In this document: piece after piece, positions 37,794 to 48,692 of the stretch
Numbering within the stretch: position 1 is the stretch's first letter
How the letters are laid out: each line of letters begins with the position of its first letter
DNA from: Didymella arachidicola
Lineage: Eukaryota > Ascomycota > Dothideomycetes > Pleosporales > Didymellaceae
Length of the DNA stretch: 64,000 bases
NCBI GenBank assembly: GCA_016630955.3
Contig: CM049998.1
Coordinates: forward strand, 1-64,000
Direction: 5' to 3'
Program-made: the position numbers and the translations under genes
Notes under the pieces: model-generated
What the model was told of the DNA's origin: nothing
Database searches by the model: none
Seen by the model: the letters and a program-made list of their open reading frames with translations, nothing else

Positions 37794-39914
37794 TCAATCG
37801 TTGTTTTCTGTTCGCCCGTTCTCAACAACACCAACCACAATCTCGATCGCTTCCGTTCTTGATCGGCTTTCAAGTATAGTTTCAATTCCCACGAACGTGT
37901 TCTGCGTCTGCGGACTCAAATACCACGCCGGCTCGCTCGACCGTTGCAAACGCAGACCGTCCCACTCCCAGTCGGCATAACGCAGCAGTTCACGCGTTCG
38001 AAGCGCCTTGAAAACCTTGGCCAGGATAACCGCGTCGCCTTGGAATATCATCTGACCTTCTCCATTGACGGTGACAGTGATGCGCAATGCCTGGCGCTGC
38101 ATCATACGCACGTTCTGCTTGATACGCTCTTCTGGCCTGGCTAGCATATAGTTCGAATCCTCATCGTAATCTGGGTCGTTTATTAGAATCGTTGGTTCTC
38201 CATCACCAATGTCATTCAGGTAGCGGAGCTCAGCCACGACATTCTCGAGAGCGCACTTCGATATATCGTACAACACTGGAGCCGATGTACTCCTAAAGCC
38301 CTCTGAATTGTCCTTTCTCAAAGCCTGGGGTCCATCGTCAGCGCTAACGACAGACTTGATTGGCGTGTACCGAGGCGTTTCCGGGTACAAATAGGTCATG
38401 CTCGAACGTTCAGGCACTTGCGCTCTGGCATCTGCCGATAGGGTTTCAGCGGTAAAAACAACTCGCGATAGTGGCAGTGACTTTCGGCCAACCTCTCGGG
38501 CTGAACGGAAGACATCACAGAGTACTTTCTGCTTGACTTCGTGTAACGCCTGCGCTTTGAGCTCATCATCAGTGACCCACTGGACCTTTCGCTTCTTCTG
38601 CACTGGCGCTGAAAGCACCAGTTCATGTTCAATCTCAGCATCATCATCATCATTGCGCTTGCGCTTGCAAGGTCGAGAAGGTTGCACATAGTAGGGCTTG
38701 TCGAAAGAAAAAGGTTGTGTGTCGTCTTCGGGCTGCTTCTCTGATCGTTGTCTTGATGATGCAGCAGACTGAGGCGAATTAACAAATGGAGAGCCATATG
38801 AGAATACAGATGAAGATCCGAGGGGTGATTCTTCGTCAGTTTGTTCCAAGTATTGCTGTAACAACGCTGGATCCAGCTCGTCTAGTGTCAAAGTCTGGGA
38901 TTCTAGTTGAGCCGTCGATGACGGCCCTGGATTTGATAACGACTGGCCAACTTGAAGATCAGAGGATTGATCGCCAGCTGCACGTGCTAGGATGATCTTC
39001 GTGATTTGATCACTAGGGGTCTTGCCATCGACCAGTGCTGAGATGTCATACCTATCGTCCTCAAGAACAAGAAGGCGCTCTTGTATGTTCGACTTCTGGT
39101 TCCAAGTGATTGCGCCCCAGGCCTTCGCGACGAAGAGCTTCTTCTTGATGACTCCAGCTCGCGCTTTCTCCCGCCAGTCGACAGCCGGAGCGCGCTCAAC
39201 AACCGGCGCTGACCGCGGTGCCGATTGAGACGATGAACTAGACGAAGAACCGGAAGTTGACAGGGACCGCGAGCTCTGTGAGCTTAAGTCAACATCTTGC
39301 GACCCAGCGCTTCCCTCACAATCACTGTTGTCAAGATCCGAGTCCGTGTCCGTATTGTAAGCATCATCCGGGTTCTCGCCAGCCGCAAGAAGCACCGCCC
39401 TACGTGCAGCCATGCGCTTCGCATCAGCCCGTGCCAATATCCTCTCAGTCTTGAAATCGCGGGGGTATTCTTCTTCCTCCGGATCCCAGCCATAGTACTG
39501 GTGCTTCAGCTTCCGCACTCCACGGCCTGCGGTGTGCATTTGCCAGGCCTTGTGTGCCCATGCTTCGGCTTTCTCTTCCTCTTCTTTGGCGACTTGACCT
39601 GCTTTTCTTTCGGCATCTTCTTGAACGTCAGACTCGTGATCTGCAAGTTGATCAGTATCGTATGCTGCCTCTGGGACTATGGCCTCACGCTCGGCTTTGA
39701 TGTCGGTTTCGAGATGGTCTTTGCAGAATTTCTGGCGGCTGCGCCACCCTGACAGCGATACGGTGAATGCATGAGCCCATGCTTGCTGATTTGCTGTCAA
39801 ATGGTCCTTCCTAACGTGTTTGGGAGGTTTGCTTATGCGCCCTATCTTAAAGCGTCCTCTGACTTGCTTCTTCGGCCGCAGCTTTCTTCGCTGTGTTTCT
39901 CGTTGCTGAGCCAT
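37794..39914 (-). CDS. Hypothetical nuclear-type protein, 706 aa
   Basis: Single uninterrupted frame from ATG 39914 (MAQQRETQRRKLRPKKQVRGR). The N-terminus is highly basic, followed by a charged helical region (QEDAERKAGQVAKEEEEKAEAW), a Ser-rich low-complexity tract, and two NLS-like clusters (RPCKRKRNDDDD, VQKKRKVQW). The C-terminal ~130 residues look globular (LENVVAELRYLNDI, LRITVTVNGEGQMIFQG, ELLRYADWEWDGLRL). I recognise no family. Absence of stops across 2.1 kb and the clean start support a real gene. A nuclear location is inferred from the basic clusters only. Confidence 0.75.
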   Translation of the reverse strand: MAQQRETQRRKLRPKKQVRGRFKIGRISKPPKHVRKDHLTANQQAWAHAFTVSLSGWRSRQKFCKDHLETDIKAEREAIVPEAAYDTDQLADHESDVQEDAERKAGQVAKEEEEKAEAWAHKAWQMHTAGRGVRKLKHQYYGWDPEEEEYPRDFKTERILARADAKRMAARRAVLLAAGENPDDAYNTDTDSDLDNSDCEGSAGSQDVDLSSQSSRSLSTSGSSSSSSSQSAPRSAPVVERAPAVDWREKARAGVIKKKLFVAKAWGAITWNQKSNIQERLLVLEDDRYDISALVDGKTPSDQITKIILARAAGDQSSDLQVGQSLSNPGPSSTAQLESQTLTLDELDPALLQQYLEQTDEESPLGSSSVFSYGSPFVNSPQSAASSRQRSEKQPEDDTQPFSFDKPYYVQPSRPCKRKRNDDDDAEIEHELVLSAPVQKKRKVQWVTDDELKAQALHEVKQKVLCDVFRSAREVGRKSLPLSRVVFTAETLSADARAQVPERSSMTYLYPETPRYTPIKSVVSADDGPQALRKDNSEGFRSTSAPVLYDISKCALENVVAELRYLNDIGDGEPTILINDPDYDEDSNYMLARPEERIKQNVRMMQRQALRITVTVNGEGQMIFQGDAVILAKVFKALRTRELLRYADWEWDGLRLQRSSEPAWYLSPQTQNTFVGIETILESRSRTEAIEIVVGVVENGRTENND

Positions 39915-40968
39915 ATGCTCAAATGAGATGAGAGGTCAAGCAGTCCTTATATAAACCTAGAAATGATCGTCTATACGTGAGCAGTATGTGACAGTCCAAC
40001 AAGATGTTTGCTCAATTTACTTTCAAGATCCTGCTAGTAGGCTCTCGGACTATCTGCGGGAATCAGAAGGAGACTTGGTTGCGCACACTTGATTACCTAG
40101 GCTCGCATTGTGGTGATGTGTTTCTACACTGTGCGCGTGTGTTCATGATGTCGCCATCGGTCAACAATGCCAGCAGCAGCAATCACTAGGGGTTGCGACC
40201 CCTACAGCTTTGAGGTTCATGTCTCACACAGTGTCGATTTCATCAGTTCCAGAGTGTCAATTTGTCGCCGATGTGACTTTTCCGTAGTTCTGTGTTTGTA
40301 GTGGTTGAGTAAATTACATGCCGGTCGGAACAATAAGGTCCAAGAGGGCCGCACCTCGTGGCACAGACTCTCCTCATCCTCTTTATGCGCATACCTAGAT
40401 ATCGTCACTGACGGACGCCCACTACAGGAACGACCCGAACACACATCCCTGTGCCCTCACAGACATATTCACGAGTTTCATGCAGTGGCCTTTCAAATCG
40501 AAATCGCACGGAATTTCGTCGACGGTACACAATGTTCGAAGATTTTGAGTATGATATCAACACGGTTAACTAACCACACATCTGACCTAAACATCCGCTT
40601 CGGCAGCACCATCTACATTCCACCATCTCATAAACACTACAGTACCATAAATACCCTCATCTTAATTCAAGTATCACACACCAATCCGCACACAGCGCAA
40701 CAAATAGCCCCTCGACGTCAGCAGCAAAAACCACCGCACATACTGTTCCGAGGTTCTTCTGCCATGGCAACTCAATCATCTACTTCTCAATAACCCATCT
40801 GCCTAGACGTAGCAACTCTCCAAAGCCCTCTCCACAAACCTTCACCACCACCACTCATCCTCCCCAGCCTCATCATTAGCACCTGCCCGCAATCACCTCG
40901 CCCCTTTCCCTCACCCCATCTCTCATCCCTATCCGAAGACACTAACCCCGCGCCTGCGCGGCGCCTCG
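39915..40968. other. Intergenic, no gene supported
   Basis: About 1 kb upstream of the 706-aa gene. Short open frames have no protein-like composition. Confidence 0.5.
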
Positions 40969-41560
40969 TAAACCTCTTATCCCTCCCCGGCATCTGCAGC
41001 CCCTCCTGTCCCTCCAGACCGACAACGTCCCGGCGACGGGTACCACACGCTCACGCGGCGGGACTGGTTGCGTGGGCTGGGGAGGATTCACGCGGGGAAT
41101 GAGGAGGATATGCTTGCGCTGTTCGATGCGATGCATATACGGATCAAAATGCATGTTGAGGGGGGTTATATTGAGTACGCCCTATATATATCTACCTCCC
41201 CCCCCCCCCCCCCCCGCGAAATTTCCACTCAGCATACCAAGACTGTTCTATTTCCTATCCGCAGTTCGGAACGCGAGGGCTCTCACCCACCCTACTCTCC
41301 TATGGTAGCTTTCGCAGGCGACGCCGGCGCTGTCCTCGACGCCGCTCCACATCGCATACCGTACGCCTGAGATCCCGGGTGTCTACCTAGGTAGCGCTCA
41401 GTACGTCGTACTCGGATATACTCGACGCTCACCGTGAAAGATCGAATCGCTGCTGATAATTGTCTCACTTTCTCAGGACAGTGAGGAGATTATGATTGCT
41501 ACCTCGGTGAATGCTGGGTTTCTCCAGGGTCGCGGACGTTTGTATCGTATCGTATCGTAT
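40969..41560 (+). CDS. Possible exons of an unrecognised gene
   Basis: Three short stretches look protein-like in the plus direction: GDGYHTLTRRDWLRGLGR with IHAGNEEDMLALFDAM (about 41030-41190), HIAYRTPEIPGVYLG (about 41350-41395) and DSEEIMIATSVNAGFLQG (about 41478-41535). They are in different frames and separated by a 19-C run at 41197-41215 and AT-rich sequence, so introns or decay must be assumed. No start, domain or full exon set could be fixed. Confidence 0.3.
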
Positions 41561-42134
41561 TGTATCGTGCACAGCGCGGATGATGTGTTGGTACGACGAA
41601 AAGCGTGAGTTCCAACTCTCCGCTTTTGAGGAGTAATAAGGGAAAGGAGTGATTGGGTTTTGTGGTAGATCCGACGAAGCGCGTGGAGTAGTGAGTGTAG
41701 TGTACTGCACTACCGCACGTCTTCTCGCCTCGTCTCGATCGCAGCATCTTCTCATCGCGCTCGACGATGCCGCGCTAACCATCGCTTTTCGTGCCCCTGA
41801 GCGTAATGTTGACCATGCACACTCTGGACACCCATCCACCGATTCTCAGTGTACACCTACACCGCCTTAGGCAACTATATACCCAACCACATATTTCCTT
41901 TCTCCCCATTCCTTTCAGTTTCATTGAACCAGCGGCAGCGATGCAGACTCTCGCCATCTTCGTGCAACCCGTCCACCCACTCCTCGACCCTACCTCAATC
42001 CAGCAATCAATCCTCATTCCCATCCCGATCTCTCGCCATCATCCCAGCGAACCCGCCCGCTTGTGAAGCGAGCTCGGCAACGCGTTCTAGCGGTGAGACC
42101 CCAACGGGTAGATGATAACACGGGAGTCGGATAA
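41561..42134. other. Intergenic
   Basis: Begins just after a short TATCG/TGTATCG tandem repeat (41539-41570). No gene seen. Confidence 0.5.
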
Positions 42135-42177
42135 TGTCGCAGGCCAAGCGCTGTCGTGAACCTAAACTGTGTTACTA

Positions 42178-44312
42178 GCGTGTTCGGCCTCGTGATGCAC
42201 GCGGCGCGTGATGCACACCCCACCAACATTGACCTATACTGCGCACCCCCCCATAACTCAACCCCACGATGCCGTTAAAAGAAGCCCTCGCAGAGCTAGC
42301 TACTTTGAAGTATGGAGAACATTTTACGTATAAAGATCTTGCCCAGAAACACGGTTGTTGTCGCACTACGTTGAGCCGAAGGCACCAAGGTGTATGCGCG
42401 TCAAATGAGGTCAAATCAAAACACCAGCTAGTTCTCCACCCACGCGATGAAATAGAGGTTGTACAATACGTCAAATCACTTACCGAGAGACACCTTATGC
42501 CTACAAGAAAGATCCTGCGGAGAATCGTGAAGTCGCTGTGTCAATGGGAGCCCTCCGATCGATGGGTATCGCGCTTCCTTCATCGCTACCCCGACGACCT
42601 TCTCACAGCCTGGACCACGCCTATGGAAAAATCACGTCACGATGCTGCTTCATATGAATCCTTTAGCTCTTATTTTGACCTGCTGCACAGTACAATCAAG
42701 CAGCATTCAATAGAGCCTGAAAACACGTACAATATGGATGAGAAGGGATTCATGATTGGAGTGATGTCAAAGGGCGTCAGAATCTTCGATAAGCGACTCT
42801 TTGGGCGCCGGAAATACAAGCTAGCATCTCATGATGGCAACAGGAAGTGGGTGACAGTAGTAGGAGCAGTAGGAGCTGATGGTTATGCGTTGCCGCCCGC
42901 AGTCATCTATCCTTCATCGTCTCTCCAGCTCCAAGAGAGCTGGGTGCAGCGCGTCGACGCAGGGAAACACGATATACACTTTGGTACCTCAGTAAATGGC
43001 TGGATAAATGATGCTCTTGGTGTTGCCTGGCTGAAGCAGGTGTTTGATCGCTATACAAGAGTAAGAGCGCGAGGGAAGTACAGGCTCTTGATCCTTGATG
43101 GCCACGGCAGTCACGTTACCCAGGCCATCATCGAATACGCTCATGCTAACAAGATTCTCCTACTTATATTCCCTCCGCACGCAACCCACGCGCTTCAGCC
43201 GCTTGATGTAGCGTGCTTTGGGCCGTTGGCACAGAGCTACTCCATGGAACTCCTTCACCGCGGCCATACCACAGAGGGGTGGGTGCCTGTAGGTCAAGCT
43301 GACTTCTTCCCGCTCTTTTGGGCAGCTTGGAAGAAGACCTTCACCAAAGACCTCGTTGTACAGGCCTTTAAGTGTACTGGAATCCACCCACCAGATGCCG
43401 ACGTCGTGCTCAAGAAGTTCAGAATACCAACACCAAGGACGCCTAGCACGACCTCAGAGCCTACAGGGCCTCAGCCTGCACCAGGTTCACCTAGTTGGCG
43501 CAAGACGCAGCGGCTACTTAAGCGTGCAAGAGAAGAGGATAGGTCCAGTGCTGATGAGGCAGTTGATCAAGCCCTTCACCAACTCCACGTGCGATTAGAA
43601 GTCCAAGAAGCTCGGATTGAAGGCCTAGAAGAGGCTCTAAAGGCTAATAAGAATAAGAAGAGAAAGCGGAGGGTACTACCTTTGCAACCTATTGACGGTA
43701 ATGACAGTGGTGGTGCAGTCTTGTGGAGTCCTTCACGCATTGAGCGCGCGAAGCAAGAACTCCAGGCAAAAGAGGACCTAGAGCGCGCTGCGGAGGCAGC
43801 AAAAGCTACTAAGAAGGAGCTTCAACACCAGAAGAAGCTTATTCAAGCGAAGGAGAAGGAAGATAAGCGTGTTGAGCGAGAGAAGAAGAAGGTATTGACA
43901 GCTAAGGCACAGGCTGCAAAGCGCGCTCAAATTGAGGCTTGTAAAGAAGAGGCTCAGCGCAAGAGCAACGCAGAAAAAAGTACCCAATTGCCTAAACAGG
44001 CTAAGAGTAAGGCCTCACAGAGATCTCAGTCAAAAGTAACAAAGAATCGTGGTGGTGGTGCTGTGCGAAGGCAGGTGGCTGCCCATAAGGCGCCCTTACC
44101 ACCTTCACCCACAACAACGTCTACTGGCCGCACCACGCGTCCTCCAAAAAAACTGTGGTAGCCAAAAGTTTCGCAATAGTCTATATAGTAATCCACCAAC
44201 TTATCTCGCGATAGTAGCGTTGTGGTGTCGATCAATAACCTCACTTATTCTGGGGTGCGAAAGTTGGTGGGGTGTGCATCACGCGCCGTGTGCATCACGA
44301 GGCCGAACTCGG
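42178..44312 (+). mobile_element. Complete pogo-type element E, 2135 bp
   Basis: Inverted ends of about 50 bp (left begins GCGTGTTCGGCCTCGTGATG; right end is its near-perfect complement with about three mismatches) flanked by TA at 42176-42177 and 44313-44314. The undisturbed target is visible in copy 1 of the 159-bp LTR (ACTAATCG), which proves the boundaries. Confidence 0.93.
42269..44161 (+). CDS. Pogo-type DDE transposase of element E, 630 aa
   Basis: Intact from ATG 42269 (MPLKEALAELATLK). Helix-turn-helix region (CCRTTLSRRHQGV; SDRWVSRFLHRYP), DDE core with NMDEKGFMIG, LLILDGHGSHVT and LQPLDVACF, then a Lys/Glu/Arg-rich coiled coil (about 440-570) and a basic C-terminus. Same subfamily as the element A transposase (shared MDEKGFMIGV and LILDGHGSHVT) but clearly diverged. 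It should mobilise element E and any non-autonomous relatives with the same ends. Confidence 0.93.
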   Translation: MPLKEALAELATLKYGEHFTYKDLAQKHGCCRTTLSRRHQGVCASNEVKSKHQLVLHPRDEIEVVQYVKSLTERHLMPTRKILRRIVKSLCQWEPSDRWVSRFLHRYPDDLLTAWTTPMEKSRHDAASYESFSSYFDLLHSTIKQHSIEPENTYNMDEKGFMIGVMSKGVRIFDKRLFGRRKYKLASHDGNRKWVTVVGAVGADGYALPPAVIYPSSSLQLQESWVQRVDAGKHDIHFGTSVNGWINDALGVAWLKQVFDRYTRVRARGKYRLLILDGHGSHVTQAIIEYAHANKILLLIFPPHATHALQPLDVACFGPLAQSYSMELLHRGHTTEGWVPVGQADFFPLFWAAWKKTFTKDLVVQAFKCTGIHPPDADVVLKKFRIPTPRTPSTTSEPTGPQPAPGSPSWRKTQRLLKRAREEDRSSADEAVDQALHQLHVRLEVQEARIEGLEEALKANKNKKRKRRVLPLQPIDGNDSGGAVLWSPSRIERAKQELQAKEDLERAAEAAKATKKELQHQKKLIQAKEKEDKRVEREKKKVLTAKAQAAKRAQIEACKEEAQRKSNAEKSTQLPKQAKSKASQRSQSKVTKNRGGGAVRRQVAAHKAPLPPSPTTTSTGRTTRPPKKLW

Positions 44313-44435
44313 TAATCGTGCCGCGCAAGGGCCTAGATATAAGCTGAGCTATGATGCTGAAACAATACAACAACTTACACACTCTTCTCAAGATCCCATA
44401 CCTGCAACTCCTGCACCCAACCGTGCGATAGATAA

Positions 44436-44919
44436 TTACCTAACAGCAGCCTCACCCGCATTCCCATCTCAACGGTGTGCTAATTTAGTTCCAACTTCCA
44501 AGACATGCACGATCGGCTTATTCATTCTTACAAGCGCCTGACTCACGCCCGAGCATCGCGCTGGCGCCAGCATCACCTGAATCAAGAAACACACGACTTG
44601 CAGTCTTTACACCAAATCAACTCCCTTCTTCCTCACACAACCGCTTCTCAGCGTGCCGATTCACGTAGCCGAGCACTGCAGTTAGCGCGACTCGATCTCT
44701 CGGATTCTCGGCTCCGCGGGCTGGGATTGGGTACAATATCGGGATTTACGGGTACGGGGTGCTTGATCGACGTGCAGGGATGGAGGGTCGAGAGGATGGG
44801 CGTCGGAAGAGGGAGGCAAGGGGTTGTGAGGTTGCCGAAGGAGAGGGGATATTTAGGGTGTGCTGCTGGTGTGGTGTATTGTTACTTGTGGCTTATCTGC
44901 AGTGATATACGTTTAAGTG
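44436..44919. other. Intergenic upstream of the GMC gene
   Basis: No gene or repeat seen. Should contain the GMC promoter. Confidence 0.5.
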
Positions 44920-46778
44920 ATGGATATGGCAGATACTTTTGACTTTATCGTCGTCGGAGGTACGTCCGTTCCAAATTCTCCCAGACTCACTCGTGCGCCT
45001 AACCCTCCCCCAGCAGGCACATCCGGCTGTCTCCTCGCCCACCACCTCGCGACCTCCCCCTCGCACCCCTCCATCCTCGTCCTCGAATCCGGCGCCCGCC
45101 CATCCGGCGCATTCCTCACCGCCCCAGCGCACCGCTACCACGCGGCGCTCTTCCGCCCGGACCTCGACCACGGATACGTCTCTGCGCCTGAACCCGCGCT
45201 CAACCAGCGCACTATCGCGTACACGCGCGGCAAGGGCCTGGGCGGATCGAGTATTCTGAACTTCGGCGTGTGGCTCAAGGGGTCGGCGGCAGATTACGAT
45301 GAGTGGGCTGCGCGCGTGGGGGATCCGGGTTGGAGGTGGGATGTTGTGAAGGGGGATTATGCGAGGATTGAGACGTATGATGTCGGTGCGAGGGAGGCGT
45401 ATGAGCACGTCGCGAGCCCGGTGGCAGGGGCGCATGGTGTGCGGGGTAAGGTAAGGGTTGGTCTGCCGCCGAAGCTGGAAAAGGGGGTGTTGGAGGGGAT
45501 GCAGGCGCTGGTTGATGCGGGGGAGGTTGTTAATCTGGATCCGAATAGTGGGGATCCTGTGGGGATGAGTGTGTTTCCGTACAGTTATAGTGGTGATGGG
45601 AGGACGACGAGTGCGGTTGCGCATTTGGAGGATGCGGGGAGTAATCTTACGGTCTGGACGGATGCGAGTGTGACGCGGTTGTTGTGGAGTGGGGACGGGG
45701 AGAGGGTTGTTGGTGTGCAGACGGAGGATGGGCGGCGAGGTATGTGTGCGGATCCTAGGGAGGATGTGGACTGACGAAGACAGCGTATGCGTCCAAGGAG
45801 GTTGTTCTTTGTGCTGGCGCTATTGATTCCCCGCGGTTGCTGCTCGTCAACGGTATTGGACCCAGGGATGAGCTGGAGAAGATTGGTGTCGAGGTCAAGA
45901 AAGACCTGCCGGGCGTGGGGAAGCATCTGCAAGACCACGTGCTCGCGTTCATGAGCGTGGAAGTCGACGGCGCGATGAATGACCGATGGGCTTTCGAGTC
46001 GGACCAGAAGCTAATGGATGAAGCTGCTGCTATGTGGGAGAAGGACAAGACGGGCGCGTTTGCGCTGCAGCAGTCGTGCCTCTGGGGTGGATTCTTGAAG
46101 CACCCTGACCTCAGCTCGTTTCCCGAGTACACCGCGCTGCCGCCATCGACACAGCAATTCCTGGCCAAACCCAACGTGCCAACGTACGAGCTCATGAACA
46201 ACTGCCTCGCCTGGCCGCCCGGTGTCCAGATCGAGAAGGGCAACAGCTACATGACCTGCGTTGCGTTCTTGATGAACCCGCAGAGTGAGGGATCGATTAC
46301 CTTGAGATCGCCAGACCCAAAGGAGAAGCCCATCATCAACCTCAACTTCCTCACTCATCCGTACGACGCACGCATCATGCGTGAAGCTGTGCGCTCTGTG
46401 TGGGCGAAGATCACGCATAACGAAGTGCTGAAGGCATCGATCAAGCGGACGCTCTGCGGGCCCGCCAGCTTGTCTGACGACGACGTTGACGCATTTGTGC
46501 GCGACAACGCGAGCACGGTTTGGCACGCGTGCGGCTCGGTGATGATGGGCAAGGTGGGTGAGAAAGGGGTGTGTGTGGACAAGGACTACAGGGTGCTGGG
46601 TGTGAAGGGGCTGAGAGTGGCGGATTTGAGTGTGTGCCCGTTGACGACGAATAACCACACTCAGCCCACGGCCTACTTGGTCGGATACAAAGCGGCGCAG
46701 AGACTCATCGAGGAGTATGGCTTGGGGACAGCGGGGCAGGCCAAGGACAAGGAGAGCACCATTCTGGCCAAGATGTAG
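44920..46778 (+). CDS. GMC-family FAD oxidoreductase, 3 exons, 585 aa
   Basis: Exons 44920-44959, 45017-45739 and 45784-46778. The introns 44960-45016 (GTACGT...CAG) and 45740-45783 (GTATGT...CAG) join in frame. The first splice builds the FAD dinucleotide motif FDFIVVGGTSGC. GMC signature RGKGLGGSSILNFGVWLKG, a KEVVLCAGAIDSPRLL segment and PGVGKHLQDH follow. The C-terminal domain contains the catalytic-type His in NASTVWHACGSVMMG and the second site in NNHTQPTAYLVG. No signal peptide, so probably intracellular. GMC enzymes oxidise alcohols, choline or similar substrates; the substrate here cannot be told. It could be a secondary-metabolism or detoxification enzyme, but no biosynthetic cluster lies next to it. 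Confidence 0.93.
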
Positions 46779-47541
46779 GTGTCGGACAGAACGAGGCTGA
46801 GATTAGTGACTCGGCCCTGGATTAGACCCTGCGCGGCGATGACGCATGATAATCTCTAGTCAGGCACGAGCGCAGACGGCCGGATCAAGGTTGTTGCCGC
46901 ATCAATGTATTGACAGCGGGTTGTTGCATGGGTGGTGATGGCGGTCGTCTGTACGGGGTGGCTGGCGCTGTTGTCCATCCAACACGCCGCACGGACTCTT
47001 TACCTACACACAGTGAGCCCGTCTCAACGACCAGCGCGTCTCACGCGAAGGATAATCAAGCCCTGCAAGGCCTGCCTGCACATAAATCTCGAGCATTGTA
47101 TCACAATCGAGCTGTATACCCGCAGCTAGAGGTTTCACGAATCCCGTCCAGAATCCGCGATTGGCCAGTCCTGCGGTGTAGCCAGCCTCCCCAGCCCCCT
47201 CGCGGGAGTGCCAGCCTCGAGCAAATCCAAGTGCCCTATTTCCTCCCTTGCATTGCACGACACCGTCCCTTCCACGTCTACGCACTCATTCTTTGTCTCG
47301 ACTCTCAAGAACAACAATCGCTGACTTGGGCGCTGCATTCCAACTGTCGAAGCACCCACGAGGCATCGAAGCTTCATTCGCTATCGCCTGCAGATACGCT
47401 AAGATAGCAACCCCGCATCGCATTACCACTGCTTCCGTACTCGAGCTCGCCGCGGCCGACTACGCGAGTGTTGGGGCATCAGCAAACGACAGCAGTCGCA
47501 GAGAGGTCCTTTCGGGACTCGCTCGCTACAGACAGCCCACA
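46779..47541. other. Intergenic
   Basis: No supported gene. The in-frame open stretch before ATG 47542 is proline/arginine-rich and lacks a Met with a signal peptide, so it is read as 5' untranslated sequence. Confidence 0.5.
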
Positions 47542-48692
47542 ATGGGGCTCTTCAAGGCTCTCGCGCTGTTCGCGCTCACCACCTCCACGGCCCTAGCGAA
47601 GCCATTCCCAGTCCACGACGAAGAGCTCATGCAGCTCCACAACGCGACGCAAATCGACAGACGCGCTGCCTGTGACGGCGTGACCTGCGGCTGGGACAAT
47701 TGGCTGTGCTGCCCGTCCGGCTCGACGTGCGTCACAGACGCGAGCAACCAGGCGCAGTGCGGCGCTGCTGGCGCTGCTGCTACCAGCGGCGGCTGGGTCT
47801 ACTACACGACCACATACGTTGAGACGCTGGGCGCCGTGACCGTGACGAGCGTCGCGTCTTCTTTCCAGGGCGGCGCGGGCGGCGCTGCCACGACGGCGGC
47901 ATGCGGGAACAGCCAGAGCCCCTGCGGCAGCGTGTGCTGCGACTCGGGCTTCTACTGCAAGGCCTCGGGCTCCTGCGCGCTCATCGCCGGCGGCTCCTCA
48001 GGCGGCATCGTGCCCACCGTCTCTGCCTCTGCGCCCGTGCGCCCCACGTCGTCCACGGTGGTCGTCATCACCTACACGGGCACGCCCACGGCCACGGTGC
48101 CCTTCCAGACGGCCGTGCCCACGGGCGCAGCCGGCGGGCTGACCGAGACGGGCGCCTCCAACGGCCTCTCCGGCGGCGCCATCGCCGGCATCGTCATCGG
48201 CGTCATCGTCGGCATCCTGCTCCTGCTGCTGCTCTGCTTGTTCTGCTGCGCCCGCGCCCTCTTCGACACCCTGCTCGGCATCCTCGGCATCGGCGGCCGC
48301 AAGCGCAAGCACACCCACGAGGAGACGACGTACATCGAGGACCACCACCACTCCGGCGGCTCCGCAGCGGCAGGCGGCAGATGGTACGGCCAGGGCCCGA
48401 GTCGTCCCAGCCGCCCGATGAGCGAGAAGAAGAGCGGTATTGGAAAGGGCATGGGCATGGCGGCTGCGCTTGGCGGGTTGGCGCTCGCGCTTGGGCTGAA
48501 GCGGAAGCAGGACAGGAGAGACGATAAGAGCACGACTGTGTCTGGGAGCAGCTACTACTACAGCGACTACACGAGCAGCAGTAAGTCCCGTCCCTATTAC
48601 AGACTATCTCAGCAGCTCGCTAACAAACACCAGGTAGCGCGAGTTCGTCAGACCGCCACACGCGACGCACAAGGCACTCGAGCAGGCGGTAG
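47542..48692 (+). CDS. Cys-rich secreted-type single-pass membrane protein, 2 exons, 365 aa
   Basis: ATG 47542 begins a clear signal peptide (MGLFKALALFALTTSTALA). Two small cysteine clusters follow (CDGVTCGW...CCPSGSTC; CGNSQSPCGSVCCDSGFYC), then a Thr/Ser/Pro-rich stalk and one strong membrane span (IAGIVIGVIVGILLLLLLC) with a Cys-rich inner edge and a basic cytoplasmic tail. The intron 48581-48633 (GTAAGT donor, GCTAAC branch, CAG) changes the frame of the end, giving a Ser/Arg tail that stops at 48690-48692. Reading through the intron would give a longer, less convincing C-terminus. The architecture resembles fungal cell-wall sensor-type proteins; the ligand is unknown. Confidence 0.8.

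Larger units (their letters stand above)
42135..44430 (+). mobile_element. 159-bp solo LTR (copy 2), split by a pogo element
   Basis: Left part 42135-42177 starts TGTCGCAGGCC. Right part 44315-44430 ends CCGTGCGATA (CA to TA). Both match copy 1 at 26716-26874. A perfect 5-bp target duplication GATAA lies at 42130-42134 and 44431-44435. Removing the pogo element and its TA leaves 159 bp, exactly the length of copy 1. Confidence 0.85.

Noticed and set aside
38140..38165. tRNA B-box-like GTTCGAATCC
   Set aside because: It lies inside the 706-aa coding frame, with no A box or cloverleaf partner sequences nearby.
47901..48527. 208-codon Arg/His-rich frame inside the membrane-protein gene
   Set aside because: It is an out-of-frame shadow of the Cys-rich membrane protein, whose signal peptide, transmembrane span and splice sites are coherent.
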